Shown: positions 8,944 through 17,634 of the stretch, piece by piece
Numbering within the stretch: position 1 is the stretch's first letter
Layout of the letters: each line of letters opens with the position of its first letter
From: CAVTWJ01 sp964525605
GTDB taxonomy: Bacteria; Oederibacteriota; Muellerivitia; Muellerivitales; Muellerivitaceae
Assembly (NCBI GenBank): GCA_964525605.1
Contig: CAZGKT010000008.1
Coordinates: 60,336 to 124,335, forward strand
Direction of reading: 5' to 3'
DNA: 64,000 nt
Translations under genes and position numbers: made by a program
Notes under the pieces: model-generated
What the model saw: only the letters and a program-made list of their open reading frames with translations
The model's database searches: none
What the model was told of the DNA's origin: nothing

Positions 8944-9558
8944 TTATTTTTTTCGTTTTCTTATCGAAGTTAAATGGGTCGAACGAATATCGGAAAAAGA
9001 CGGACACATGGGAGAGAGCCAATAACCATCTCGGGTTTTAGGTTGAACAAGTTGGCTTAATAGGCGTGCCCGGTGACGGAAGGAATAATCCAATCTATTG
9101 ATCACCCAATCCTTTGGTTTGCCTGCCCGTTGAGCCCACAGAAGATAATGGGTTGTAAGAGTTTTGTAGGGAAAATGAATTTGCCAAAGGTTTACCAGAC
9201 CCTTGTTTTCTCTCGGACTCAATCGGGGGTTAATTACGAATCGGTTGTAAAAAGAAAAGAATTTATTTTCAAAAGAACGACTTAGGGTCTGCCGCGCGAT
9301 GATTTGCCAAGCGTGTCTTAAACGAACTGATTTTTTGGAATATCCTAATGAAAGAAAATGACCTTGGATTGTATTTCGGTGTATTTGGAGTGCCTCAGCA
9401 GTTTTTAAAATATTCCCCTCATACACGACGAACCAATGTAAAAAATAATGTCTTTCAAGATCTTGCGGTAATAAACCCCGAACCCATAATCGATTTAAGG
9501 TTTGAAGGCCATTGAGCCAATTAGGTTTGGAGATTGAAGTTGGAGGCTTAAAGGACAC
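8944..9558 (-). CDS. Fis-type helix-turn-helix protein of unknown role
   Basis: I do not recognise the family of this 204-residue protein. A stretch around residues 50-75 (GNILKTAEALQIHRNTIQGH and the following residues) reads as a Fis/NtrC C-terminal-type helix-turn-helix, in which TAEALQIHRNT is the typical turn. The C-terminal part is basic and rich in aromatic residues (WQIHFPYKTLTTHYLLW, RKRKK end) with no recognised effector domain. It has no receiver or AAA+ domain, so it is not a standard enhancer-binding protein. It is the first gene of a probable two-gene unit with cbiX, which suggests but does not prove a regulatory link to tetrapyrrole or cobalamin metabolism. Confidence 0.7.
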   Translation of the reverse strand: MSFKPPTSISKPNWLNGLQTLNRLWVRGLLPQDLERHYFLHWFVVYEGNILKTAEALQIHRNTIQGHFLSLGYSKKSVRLRHAWQIIARQTLSRSFENKFFSFYNRFVINPRLSPRENKGLVNLWQIHFPYKTLTTHYLLWAQRAGKPKDWVINRLDYSFRHRARLLSQLVQPKTRDGYWLSPMCPSFSDIRSTHLTSIRKRKK

Positions 9559-10153
9559 GAATATCTCTTAACGTCATGATAAATCAACCGAAGATAAAAC
9601 TAGTGTCCCATGTCTTAATCAATTATCAAGTTTTGAGGAGAAGTTTATATTGTTTTTGGTAGAAAATTAATGGCGAAGAATATGTTATTCAGCAATTAAT
9701 CTTCACCGGAAAAAATAAGAATTCTGAAAAGTGATTATATTATTTATATATAAAGAACTTTGCGATTCGAACCACTCCGGGGTTGGATTTTAAATAATTC
9801 ATTATCTATGGAGGTTCTTGAGAATCATTCAAATGGGCTTTTAATTTTGAATGAAATTACAGAGAACTCTTTTTGTATCAAAGGTAAATTCATTAGTTGC
9901 ATAAAATTTATTGAGATCGCTTATTTTTACTACCGGCAGTAGATAAAGCCTATCGGAATACAAGATAAAGAAAGAGGATTGAATAACTTAGGCCCTATCG
10001 TGAGGGTTTCATTGACGGTATTGAAGCGCCTAAGATAATATGTCTCACTTTTTCAGGATTTGATCGAAAGCTCCGGTTCAACCACCCCTTGTTGCACGAT
10101 TTGTCGGGGTTGGCCTGAACCATAAATGTTTTCAAAAAGGAAAGAAATAATAA
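9559..10153. other. AT-rich intergenic region upstream of rpmH
   Basis: The stretch separates the divergent HTH gene and rpmH. No convincing protein or RNA gene was found; a 60-codon open frame at 9760-9942 has no ribosome binding site and no recognisable content. No good DnaA box (TTATNCACA) was found, although rpmH often borders dnaA and oriC in bacteria. The rpmH promoter lies near the right end. Confidence 0.5.
10012..10039 (+). promoter_or_regulatory. Probable promoter of the rpmH-rnpA-yidDC-khpB cluster
   Basis: TTGACG (10012-10017) is followed after 16 nt by GATAAT (10034-10039); TAATAT two bases further gives an 18-nt alternative. The leader to the rpmH ATG would be about 110 nt. Confidence 0.5.
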
Positions 10154-10291
10154 ATGAAGAGAACTTTTCAACCTAACAAACGAAAAAGGCAGAAAGTTCA
10201 TGGTTTTCGGAGTCGCATGAAAACCGTAGGTGGACGTCGTGTTTTAAGCTCGCGCCGTAAAAAGGGCCGGTTACGGGTGAGTGTCCAATAA
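10154..10291 (+). CDS. rpmH: 50S ribosomal protein L34
   Basis: The 45-residue, highly basic protein begins MKRTFQPNKRKRQKVHGFRS and ends in the usual KKGRLRVSV motif. This is diagnostic for L34, a small protein bound to 23S rRNA near the exit-tunnel side of the large subunit. An AGGAAAG-type ribosome binding site precedes the ATG. The order rpmH-rnpA-yidD-yidC-jag-mnmE that follows is the widespread bacterial arrangement near the replication origin. Here the adjacent dnaA that often accompanies it is missing. Confidence 0.97.
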   Translation: MKRTFQPNKRKRQKVHGFRSRMKTVGGRRVLSSRRKKGRLRVSVQ

Positions 10292-10312
10292 GTCGCCCTT
10301 ACCAGGTTCTAC

Positions 10313-10669
10313 ATGCCGCGTTTTGAAAAATCCGAGCGGCTAAAGAGTTCAAAGGAATTTAAGTCGGTTTTTCAGCAATGCCGAAAATTGGAAGACCGAA
10401 GTTTCATGTTTTATGTGCAATTCAGCGAAGACCCCAAGCTACGGAAATTTGGTGTATCGTTGGGAAGGGCTCTCGGTAAGGCCCACCAACGTAATCTTCT
10501 CAAACGGCGTCTTCGTGAAATTTATCGGGTGGAAAAAGAGCATTTCCGCGGGGGTTATCAGGTCATTCTGATACCCCGGCGGGGAAGCACTGATCGGGCC
10601 TTCGAAGAGTTAAGACTGTCTTTTCTCGAACTCTCGAAAAGAGCCGGATTGCTCCCCCGGATGAGATGA
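10313..10669 (+). CDS. rnpA: Ribonuclease P protein component
   Basis: This is the protein subunit of RNase P, which binds the catalytic RNA and helps remove tRNA 5' leaders. The 118-residue basic protein has the conserved RNA-binding signature RNLLKRRLREIYR (the RNR motif region) followed by GGYQVILIPRRG, and the N-terminal RLKSSKEFKSVFQ. The length is normal. It starts 21 nt after rpmH and precedes yidD by 16 nt, within the standard cluster. The RNA component rnpB is not in the window. Confidence 0.96.
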   Translation: MPRFEKSERLKSSKEFKSVFQQCRKLEDRSFMFYVQFSEDPKLRKFGVSLGRALGKAHQRNLLKRRLREIYRVEKEHFRGGYQVILIPRRGSTDRAFEELRLSFLELSKRAGLLPRMR

Positions 10670-10685
10670 ATTAGGGACTTTGTAA

Positions 10686-10907
10686 ATGGACAAACTTTTG
10701 AAGCAGGGGCTTTTACTTTTCATCAAGGGGTATCAATTGATTATTTCGCCTTATCTCCCCCCCTCGTGTCGTTTTTTGCCCACCTGCTCCGAATATACCC
10801 GTCAAGCCGTTGAACGTTATGGAGTTTTAAAAGGCTTAACCATGGGTCTTAAACGTTTGAGCCATTGCCATCCCGCCTCATCCGGAGGGTTCCACCCGGT
10901 GTCATAA
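10686..10907 (+). CDS. yidD: Membrane protein insertion efficiency factor YidD
   Basis: This small (73-residue) membrane-associated protein assists YidC-dependent insertion of inner-membrane proteins. The family signature is complete: YQLIISPYLPPSCRFLPTCS, EYTRQAVERYG, GLKRLSHCHP and GGFHPV, with the conserved cysteines. An N-terminal amphipathic or hydrophobic segment (LLLFIKGYQLIISP) is expected to bind the membrane. It lies between rnpA and yidC as in most bacteria, which reinforces the call. Confidence 0.95.
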   Translation: MDKLLKQGLLLFIKGYQLIISPYLPPSCRFLPTCSEYTRQAVERYGVLKGLTMGLKRLSHCHPASSGGFHPVS

Positions 10908-10925
10908 AAATACCGGGGGCATTCT

Positions 10926-12662
10926 TTGGAAAATCAAGGCCGTCTTGTTTTGTTCTTAGTCCTGTCGATGCTCATTTTGTTTGTATCGACTTATTTTATG
11001 CCGGTTCCGCCGCCACCTGCTCCCCAGGCTTTGGTCAAGCAAGGAGCCAATGCAACCCCACAGAATCAAAATTCGTTGGCAGAGTCAATACAAGCCCCCT
11101 CGGTTACCTCAAAGATTACAGCCCCTTCCCACCAAATGCCTCCTGTTCCAGTAGCAACTTGGACTGTGGAAACAGATGACTATGTTGCCACTTTTACTAA
11201 TCAGGGGGGATTACTTACGGGATTTGCCCTTAAAAAATATCTGAACCGTCAAACCCAAATGCCCGTTCAATTGGTCGATTCGGATTCCGGAAGACCCAAA
11301 CCGTTCCAGGTTGACTATGCGGCTATCCCGGATGCTGATCAACGGGTTTATCACGTTGAGGGCCCTTCTAATTTAAAACTGCTTAAACCTGAAGATACGG
11401 GAAGTCTTTCCTTCACGACTCTCAATGAAGGCGGTACTCAACTCACCAAAACTTTTCATTTCAAAAACAACAGTTATTTAATTGATTTTGAAATATCCGT
11501 GTCCCAATTTGGAAAATCGTCTTTGGTTGCTTCCCCGCTCGCGGTTCAATGGTCAGATTCCTTGGGGCTTGAAGAAATTACCGGTACCCAATCTAGGGTC
11601 CAAAATCGGGTGGCGATATTAGCTGGGGACCATGTCATATCAGAAACTATTAAGAAGAGTCAGGAAAGCATTGAAATTCCGGCTCCTGTTTCTTGGATGG
11701 CTTTAGCTAACCAATTTTTCGTGGCGGCGCTCATTCCGGATTCTTCTACGGGTAGCGCATCGGTCAGAGTTCTTCGAGATACTCATGCTTTTGTGACTCC
11801 TACCCAAGAAAATCCTAATCCTGGTTTAGATCCCAACGCTTTCAATCCACGACCCGTTCTCGTTTTCCAGGGACAAGCCATTCAAAACGGACAGTCTTTC
11901 TTTCACAAGGGCCAGCTTTTTTTTGGACCTCAAGATTATTCACTTATGAAAAGTTTTTCTATTCATTTAGAAAAAGTGGCTGATTTCGGGATGTTGGATT
12001 ACATCCATTTGCGTTTCATGGTTGAATACATGCTCCAACTTCTGAAATGGTTTTACACTTACGTACATAACTGGGGTTTGGCAATCCTATTGCTGTCCGT
12101 TTTAATCAAACTGGTTCTATGGTTTCCGACTCATTCAAGTTACAAGAATATGTATATGACTCAGCAGAAAATGAAAGAGATTCAACCCAAACTTGAGGCC
12201 CTCAAACGCAAATATCCTGACGAAAAGCAAAAACAACAAGAAGAAACAATGAAGCTTTATCAACAAGCGGGCATCAACCCATTGGGTGGCTGCCTGCCGC
12301 TATTCTTTCAGATGCCGGTTTTCTTTGCTTTGTACGCAACTTTAAGTCATTGCATCGAGCTTCGTGGGGCCAATTTTCTTTGGCTTTCCGACTTGACGCT
12401 TATGGATAAAACTCATGTATTACCCCTTCTGATGGGTGTGTCCATGATTGTTCAGCAGAAGGTGTCGGGCCAGGCCGCTAACATGGCGACCGGGCAACAA
12501 AAATTTATGATGTGGTTTTTCCCGGTGTTTCTGAGCATTATTTCTTTGAAATGGGCATCAGGACTCTTGTTGTATTGGATGATTACAAACGTGTTGTCTA
12601 TCGTCCAACAAAAGATCGTGAATCGGGAAATTAAAAATGCCAGGAAGAAAGAAGAGGCTTGA
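10926..12662 (+). CDS. yidC: Membrane protein insertase YidC
   Basis: This is an inner-membrane insertase of the Oxa1/Alb3 family that acts alone or with SecYEG. The 578-residue protein has the Gram-negative layout: an N-terminal anchor (RLVLFLVLSMLILFVSTYF), a large periplasmic beta-sandwich domain (about residues 80-345), and a C-terminal core with the conserved NWGLAILLLSVLIKLVL, the cytoplasmic coiled hairpin (QQKMKEIQPKLEALKRKYP), GGCLPLFFQMPVFFALYATL and the final helices. The start is a TTG (MENQ), as the upstream frame offers no better codon. The periplasmic domain supports a two-membrane cell. Confidence 0.96.
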   Translation: MENQGRLVLFLVLSMLILFVSTYFMPVPPPPAPQALVKQGANATPQNQNSLAESIQAPSVTSKITAPSHQMPPVPVATWTVETDDYVATFTNQGGLLTGFALKKYLNRQTQMPVQLVDSDSGRPKPFQVDYAAIPDADQRVYHVEGPSNLKLLKPEDTGSLSFTTLNEGGTQLTKTFHFKNNSYLIDFEISVSQFGKSSLVASPLAVQWSDSLGLEEITGTQSRVQNRVAILAGDHVISETIKKSQESIEIPAPVSWMALANQFFVAALIPDSSTGSASVRVLRDTHAFVTPTQENPNPGLDPNAFNPRPVLVFQGQAIQNGQSFFHKGQLFFGPQDYSLMKSFSIHLEKVADFGMLDYIHLRFMVEYMLQLLKWFYTYVHNWGLAILLLSVLIKLVLWFPTHSSYKNMYMTQQKMKEIQPKLEALKRKYPDEKQKQQEETMKLYQQAGINPLGGCLPLFFQMPVFFALYATLSHCIELRGANFLWLSDLTLMDKTHVLPLLMGVSMIVQQKVSGQAANMATGQQKFMMWFFPVFLSIISLKWASGLLLYWMITNVLSIVQQKIVNREIKNARKKEEA

Positions 12663-12666
12663 AACT

Positions 12667-13725
12667 ATGAGAAACTATTCAAACCAGCAATCAGGAAAAC
12701 CGGGCAATTCCCGCCCTAGCCCCAGTGGAGCTCCTCCCAGGGATAATCGTAAAACTTACCCAAGGTCGGATAGGCAGCCCAGTCGGCCTGATCGGCGACC
12801 TCCAGGCGGTCCTCCGCGCCATCAAGGCCCTCGTCCTCCCTATGGGACCTCTCGGCCTAATCGTTTTGAAAGGCCATCGCCTCAGGGGGAACGGAATGTT
12901 CAGCACAGACCCTATGGGGCGTGGTTAGAAGTAGAGGGAAAATCAACAGAAGTGGCTTTACAGGAAGCTTCCAAGCGATTTGGAGTCAATATTTCCGATT
13001 TCAAATCAGAAACTGTGGATGAAGGTGCAAAGGGATTTTTGGGAATTGGTTCTAAACCAGCCAAAATTCGAATTTCATTAAAATCTTCCGCTATTCCAAC
13101 CTATGCGGAAGCCTCCTTGTCGCATCTCTTAAAGGGAATGGACTTACCGGATACGGTTAAAGTGTTGAAAGATTCAGACGGAAATACTGTGTTGAATATT
13201 ATTGGCCCTTCGGGCGGAACTCTCATCGGACGCCATGGCCACACGCTGGAAGCCTTACAATATCTTGTCAATAAAATGGTTCAACGGTTGACGGGTGATG
13301 AAAGAACTTTAGTCATTGTGGATGTTGAAAGTTACCTAGAACGCCAGAAAGATAAATTACGGGAGATGGCCATGAACTTGGCGCAAAAGGCCAAGGAAAC
13401 CGGGGCGGAAGTGCCTCTCAGGCCTATGAGTTCCAAAGATCGTCGGGTGGTGCATTTGGCTTTAAAAGACCATGAACATGTAACAACTGAAAGTCGCGGT
13501 GAGGGATTACGCCGTAAAGTGGTGATTGTTCCAAAAGTAAAGGCTCAAGCGAAGCCTGAAGTGCCAGAATTGGTGCAAGAGCCCGCTTCAGAACCAACTT
13601 TAACACAAGCTCCTATTGTCGATCCTGTTGAAGAAAAACAGCCTTTTGTACCCAGTCAGCCTGAGATAGGGAATATTATTAAGCCGGAGCCGGAATTGGA
13701 TGACAATATTGGAAATAGGGTTTAA
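12667..13725 (+). CDS. khpB: RNA-binding protein KhpB/Jag (Jag_N, KH, R3H domains)
   Basis: This KhpB (Jag/EloR) family RNA-binding protein is linked in Gram-positives to cell-wall synthesis and sRNA binding; its role in Gram-negatives is poorly known. After about 75 disordered residues rich in Pro, Arg and Gly comes a Jag_N domain (YGAWLEVEGKSTEVALQEAS, with GAKGFLGIGSKPAKI), then a KH domain (GPSGGTLIGRHGHTLEALQY) and an R3H domain (PMSSKDRRVVHLALKDH, TTESRGEG). An acidic, proline-containing tail ends the protein. The ATG at 12667 sits after AGAGG and just past the yidC stop; an in-frame ATG at 12637 inside yidC is less likely. Confidence 0.93.
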   Translation: MRNYSNQQSGKPGNSRPSPSGAPPRDNRKTYPRSDRQPSRPDRRPPGGPPRHQGPRPPYGTSRPNRFERPSPQGERNVQHRPYGAWLEVEGKSTEVALQEASKRFGVNISDFKSETVDEGAKGFLGIGSKPAKIRISLKSSAIPTYAEASLSHLLKGMDLPDTVKVLKDSDGNTVLNIIGPSGGTLIGRHGHTLEALQYLVNKMVQRLTGDERTLVIVDVESYLERQKDKLREMAMNLAQKAKETGAEVPLRPMSSKDRRVVHLALKDHEHVTTESRGEGLRRKVVIVPKVKAQAKPEVPELVQEPASEPTLTQAPIVDPVEEKQPFVPSQPEIGNIIKPEPELDDNIGNRV

Positions 13726-13739
13726 ACAGAATACCCTAG

Positions 13740-13774
13740 AGCCCTTCCCCGAAAAGGGGGAGGGCTTTTTTTTT
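13740..13774 (+). terminator. Rho-independent terminator after khpB
   Basis: AGCCCTTCCCC and GGGGGAGGGCT pair around a GAAA loop and are followed by eight or more T residues. It closes the rpmH-khpB cluster and separates it from mnmE. Confidence 0.9.
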
Positions 13775-13824
13775 GCTACCTTTCTGGAGCTAAGCTAAAC
13801 AAATGCACATTCAAGGCAAGTTTT

Positions 13825-15189
13825 ATGTATGAACTCGGTGATACCATCGCGGCAGTTGCCACACCTCCAGGCCTGGGAGGAATTGGAATTTTGCGTGTTT
13901 CGGGACCGAAAGCTCTGACGGTGGCCCAATGTCTATTTAAAACTAAGAGAAGAATCGAATCAAAACGCCAAGTCTTATTGGGATGGTTTCAAGATCCACA
14001 TTCTCATGAAATCCTTGATGAGGGACTTTTGCTGGTTATGCCAAAACCGCATAGTTATACGGCAGAAGACGTGGTGGAATTTCATGTTCACGGTAGCCCT
14101 TCCCTACTCCAAGTGCTTTTAAATCTATTAAGTCAGCAAGGTATTCGCTCCGCTTTTCCAGGCGAGTTTACCTATCGAGCTTTTGCCAATGGAAGGTTGG
14201 ATTTGACCCAAGCGGAAGCGGTAGAAGCAATTGTGTCTTCCCAAGGGGAATCTGCTCGGAGGCAGGCAGTCCGACAACTGACGGGTGGGTTGGCAACTCA
14301 TTTAGAGCCGACGGAAGAAATTCTTAAGTCTCTCTATTTAAAGGTGGAAGCCAGCTTGGAATTTTCTGAGGACGGGATTGAATCCTTGGATATCCAAAAA
14401 TATTTGACCGAGGTAAAAAATGCATCTGGGGTTTTAAAAAAACTGATTCAAAGTTATGAACAGGGAAAAGTTATAAGGGATGGCTTAGTAGTGGCCTTGG
14501 TGGGGCCTCCCAATACAGGGAAATCAAGTCTTTTGAATGCGATATTAGGAAACCAACGAGCAATAGTAACAGCAGAACCTGGAACAACCCGGGATGTTAT
14601 TGAGGGCGATTTGTTGATAAAGGGGGTTAAGGTTCGTTTGTTCGATACTGCGGGGTTGAGGGAATCCAACCAGCTAATCGAAGTTGAGGGAATTCGACGA
14701 AGTAAAGTGTTGTTGGAAGAAGCGGACCTACTTTTTTGGCTAGTAGATGCGAATGACCCCTTGGACTCTTTGCAAGCTTTACAAAAAATTAACCTTAAGA
14801 ATGATCGGACCTGGATTCTTTACAACAAAATCGATTTAGTGCCAGGATTTAAAAAAGAAATTTTTTCAATGGATCGATACAAACAATTTGAAATTTCCTG
14901 TTTTAACGGTACAGGATTAGAAGGAATCTTAAATGCTTTGGAAACAAGTCTTCAATCTCATACAGTTGGAGAAAATGTCTTAGTAACACATCAAAGACAT
15001 TTTCTCGAACTAGAAAAGTCTAAAGAGTGTCTTGAGCGGCTTCAAAGCTTGATCCGATCAGGAGTTTCTCATGAACTCTGGGCCGAAGAATTGCGGGAAG
15101 CCCTATTGGCTTTAGGACGAATTCGGGGCAAAAATCTTTCATCCGCAGCATTTGAAGAAATTTTTAGCAAATTCTGCATAGGAAAGTGA
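13825..15189 (+). CDS. mnmE: tRNA modification GTPase MnmE
   Basis: With MnmG this GTPase installs the (carboxymethyl)aminomethyl group at wobble U34 of certain tRNAs. The 454-residue protein has the N-terminal folate-binding domain (DTIAAVATPPGLGGIGILRV, FHVHGSPSLLQ, FPGEFTYRAFANGRLDLTQA), the helical domain and an inserted G domain with G1 GPPNTGKSS, switch TTRD, G3 DTAGLR and G4 NKID. The C-terminal CIGK motif with its functional Cys is present at the very end. The ATG follows the terminator by about 50 nt. Its partner mnmG is the next gene. Confidence 0.97.
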   Translation: MYELGDTIAAVATPPGLGGIGILRVSGPKALTVAQCLFKTKRRIESKRQVLLGWFQDPHSHEILDEGLLLVMPKPHSYTAEDVVEFHVHGSPSLLQVLLNLLSQQGIRSAFPGEFTYRAFANGRLDLTQAEAVEAIVSSQGESARRQAVRQLTGGLATHLEPTEEILKSLYLKVEASLEFSEDGIESLDIQKYLTEVKNASGVLKKLIQSYEQGKVIRDGLVVALVGPPNTGKSSLLNAILGNQRAIVTAEPGTTRDVIEGDLLIKGVKVRLFDTAGLRESNQLIEVEGIRRSKVLLEEADLLFWLVDANDPLDSLQALQKINLKNDRTWILYNKIDLVPGFKKEIFSMDRYKQFEISCFNGTGLEGILNALETSLQSHTVGENVLVTHQRHFLELEKSKECLERLQSLIRSGVSHELWAEELREALLALGRIRGKNLSSAAFEEIFSKFCIGK

Positions 15190-15605
15190 CCACCAAGAAT
15201 ACAAATGTATACTTTTTGTTTGCCGCCAAATTGAGTTTGATGATCTTAATTTATTCTTAGGCATATAAAGGCTTATAAATCTCCATCGCGTTTTTTGAAA
15301 TGTGTTTGTACCGTAAAAACGGAATTTTTTATTTAAAAAAATTTCTGTCGAAAATCAAAACCAAAATAATTTATGAATGGTTTATGAAAACTCATCTTAT
15401 AAACATCGGTTATTGCAGGTTTTTTTATCGATTTCCGACAGCGAAATCTTCTCTTTTCTGAAATTAAAAAAATTCATTCAATAAGAAAAATATTTCTTTG
15501 AGAGATTCTCCAAGACAACATTCTCATTTGTGTTCATCTAATCAAGAATTATTTAGGTTCTTTTCATCTAGTTAACCTTTGGGAGCTTTGATAAATCAAT
15601 ATTTT

Positions 15606-15621
15606 TGTTCCACGTGGAACA
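15606..15621. promoter_or_regulatory. parS chromosome-segregation site 1
   Basis: The 16-bp sequence TGTTCCACGTGGAACA is a perfect palindrome and matches the conserved ParB-binding parS site found near bacterial origins. It lies about 115 nt before mnmG, the usual location close to the gidA-gidB-parAB cluster. Confidence 0.93.
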
Positions 15622-15666
15622 ATTCGCTCATTAAAAAGTCTACTTTTGACAAGGGACCACCCTTCG

Positions 15667-15695
15667 TTGTACCTCTCTTTAGGTTGTGCTATAAA
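15667..15695 (+). promoter_or_regulatory. Probable promoter of mnmG-rsmG
   Basis: TTGTAC (15667-15672) and TATAAA (15690-15695) lie 17 nt apart. The predicted start near 15702 leaves a short leader before the preferred TTG codon at 15721 and excludes the longer frame that opens at 15646. Confidence 0.5.
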
Positions 15696-15720
15696 TTCTT
15701 CCCGTTCGGAAAGGACACAC

Positions 15721-17634
15721 TTGTCGATTTACGCTGCATCCCAATTCGAAATCGTTGTGGTCGGAGCTGGACATGCTGGGTGTGAGGCGGCATTGGCTTG
15801 TGCCCGGATGGGTTTAAACACCGCTCTCATTTCCATGAACCTAGAAACGGTTGCTAAGATGAGCTGCAACCCAGCTATTGGAGGGTTGGCGAAAGGCCAT
15901 TTAGTAAGGGAGCTTGATGCCCTTGGGGGAGAAATGGGCAAAGCAACTGATGATACTTCAATTCAATCCCGTGTTCTAAATCGCACCCAAGGCCCTGCGG
16001 TTTGGGGCCTGAGGGCGCAATGTGATAAAGAACTTTATAACTTTCGCATGCGTCAAATTATACTTAACCAAGTTGGATTAACATTTCGTCAATCTATGGT
16101 AGAGAAACTTTTAATTCAAAATGGAGTGGTTCGAGGGGTTTTGACTCAACAAGGAGAAGAAATCGGAGCCAAAGTAGTCGTCATTACCACTGGAACTTTC
16201 CTCAATGGTCTCATGCATATTGGAGAAACGAAGATAGAAGGTGGGAGGACGGGGGAATTAGCTTCCAAAGGGCTATCGGCTCACTTACGAGAATTAGGGT
16301 TAGACGTCGGACGCTTAAAAACAGGTACTAACCCGCGGGTTCATAAAAATTCTATCGATTTTTCTAAGACTGAAATCCAGTTGGGAGATGAGGTTCCAAA
16401 GCCTTTTTCGCATTTCACCACACAGTTTCCTTTGCAAGAACAAGTCGCTTGTTTTATCACCTACACGAATGACCGAACCCACCAAGCCATTCGAAACAAT
16501 ATGGCCCGTTCTCCTCTATATTCTGGAATCATCAAGGGTATTGGACCTCGGTATTGCCCTTCGATCGAAGATAAAGTAGTCAAGTTTCCGGATAAATCCC
16601 GCCATCAGATTTTTTTAGAACCAGAGGGGTTAACAAGCAATGAGTATTATTTAAACGGTCTGTCCACTTCCCTTCCCTTGGACGTTCAATATGACTTCCT
16701 CCATACAGTTCCAGGTTTAGAAAAGGCCGAAATTGTTCGTCCTGGATACGCCGTGGAATATGACTTTGTGCCCCCGACACAGGTTTCACCTACTTTGGAA
16801 ACTCGCTCATTGAAGAATCTTTTCCTGGCGGGACAAATCAATGGAACTTCTGGTTATGAAGAGGCTGCAGCCCAGGGTCTTTGGGCCGGGATTAACGCAG
16901 CTTTGGTAGTAAAAGGACTCCCTCCGTTTTTGCTATCTCGCAATGAGGCCTATATGGGCGTATTAGTGGATGATTTGGTGACGAAAGGCACGGAAGAGCC
17001 TTACAGGCTATTCACTTCCAAGGCCGAGTACCGTCTTTTATTGCGGCCTGATAATGCCGATCTCCGCTTAATGGAAAAGGGATATGAATTAGGTCTCATC
17101 CCGGCTTGGGCCCGAGAAGCTTTGATTGAAAAAAAAGGTAAAATTGAGAAGGGGCTCAAAGCCTTTAAGACCTATTCACTTCCCCCCCAAACGCTTCCCA
17201 ATGAGGCCCTGAAATTGACCAGTCAAGATCGAAATCTCAAAATTGATGAGATTTTAAGAAGACCATGGATCCACTATGATTCATTAAAATCGCTTCTTCC
17301 GAAAGACTATCACTGGGAAAAAGATGTCTCATTTCAAGTGGAAGTTGAAATCAAATACGAAGGATATTTGAGGAAACAAAGACAGGAAATTCAACGACAA
17401 GCCCGGAATGAAAACCAACCCATTCCCCAAGATTTTCCTTATTTAGACGTAAAAAGCTTTTCCAGGGAGGCTCAGGAGAAACTCAATAAAATAAGGCCTT
17501 CGACCTTTGGTCAGGCTTCTCGAATCCAAGGCGTCAGCCAATCGGACTTGGCGGTCCTATTATTAGCTTTAAGTCGATATGCAAAAAAACAAGCAGATAT
17601 ATCCTTGGAATTAAGTATAAAGGAAGTACATTGA
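15721..17634 (+). CDS. mnmG: tRNA uridine-5-carboxymethylaminomethyl modification enzyme MnmG (GidA)
   Basis: This FAD-dependent partner of MnmE in tRNA wobble-uridine modification shows the N-terminal dinucleotide-binding motif VVVGAGHAGCEAA, the conserved CNPAIGGLAKGHLVRE, and the C-terminal YEGYLRKQRQE and ASRIQGVSQSDL helical domain. The frame is open from 15646, but the TTG at 15721 (preceded by GGAAAGGA with 5-nt spacing, and placed after the likely promoter) gives 637 residues and a start close to the FAD motif, as in the family. The stop overlaps the rsmG start by 4 nt. Confidence 0.95.
   Translation: MSIYAASQFEIVVVGAGHAGCEAALACARMGLNTALISMNLETVAKMSCNPAIGGLAKGHLVRELDALGGEMGKATDDTSIQSRVLNRTQGPAVWGLRAQCDKELYNFRMRQIILNQVGLTFRQSMVEKLLIQNGVVRGVLTQQGEEIGAKVVVITTGTFLNGLMHIGETKIEGGRTGELASKGLSAHLRELGLDVGRLKTGTNPRVHKNSIDFSKTEIQLGDEVPKPFSHFTTQFPLQEQVACFITYTNDRTHQAIRNNMARSPLYSGIIKGIGPRYCPSIEDKVVKFPDKSRHQIFLEPEGLTSNEYYLNGLSTSLPLDVQYDFLHTVPGLEKAEIVRPGYAVEYDFVPPTQVSPTLETRSLKNLFLAGQINGTSGYEEAAAQGLWAGINAALVVKGLPPFLLSRNEAYMGVLVDDLVTKGTEEPYRLFTSKAEYRLLLRPDNADLRLMEKGYELGLIPAWAREALIEKKGKIEKGLKAFKTYSLPPQTLPNEALKLTSQDRNLKIDEILRRPWIHYDSLKSLLPKDYHWEKDVSFQVEVEIKYEGYLRKQRQEIQRQARNENQPIPQDFPYLDVKSFSREAQEKLNKIRPSTFGQASRIQGVSQSDLAVLLLALSRYAKKQADISLELSIKEVH

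Larger units (their letters stand above)
15190..15720. other. AT-rich intergenic region between mnmE and mnmG
   Basis: No gene is seen. The region holds a weak terminator-like hairpin (CCGT-AAAA-ACGG, 15311-15322, then a T run), an inverted pair CTGTCGAAAATC (15345-15356) / GATTTCCGACAG (15430-15441, one mismatch), many A/T tracts, a perfect parS site and the mnmG promoter. Several TTTATNNA-like strings occur but no DnaA box within one mismatch of TTATCCACA. It is a candidate for part of the origin region on position only. Confidence 0.5.

Noticed and set aside
9760..9942. 60-codon open frame upstream of rpmH
   Set aside because: AT-rich, without ribosome binding site or recognisable content; most likely chance.
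15646..15720. Upstream start for mnmG at 15646
   Set aside because: The probable promoter lies within this extension, and the TTG at 15721 has a good ribosome binding site and fits the family N-terminus.
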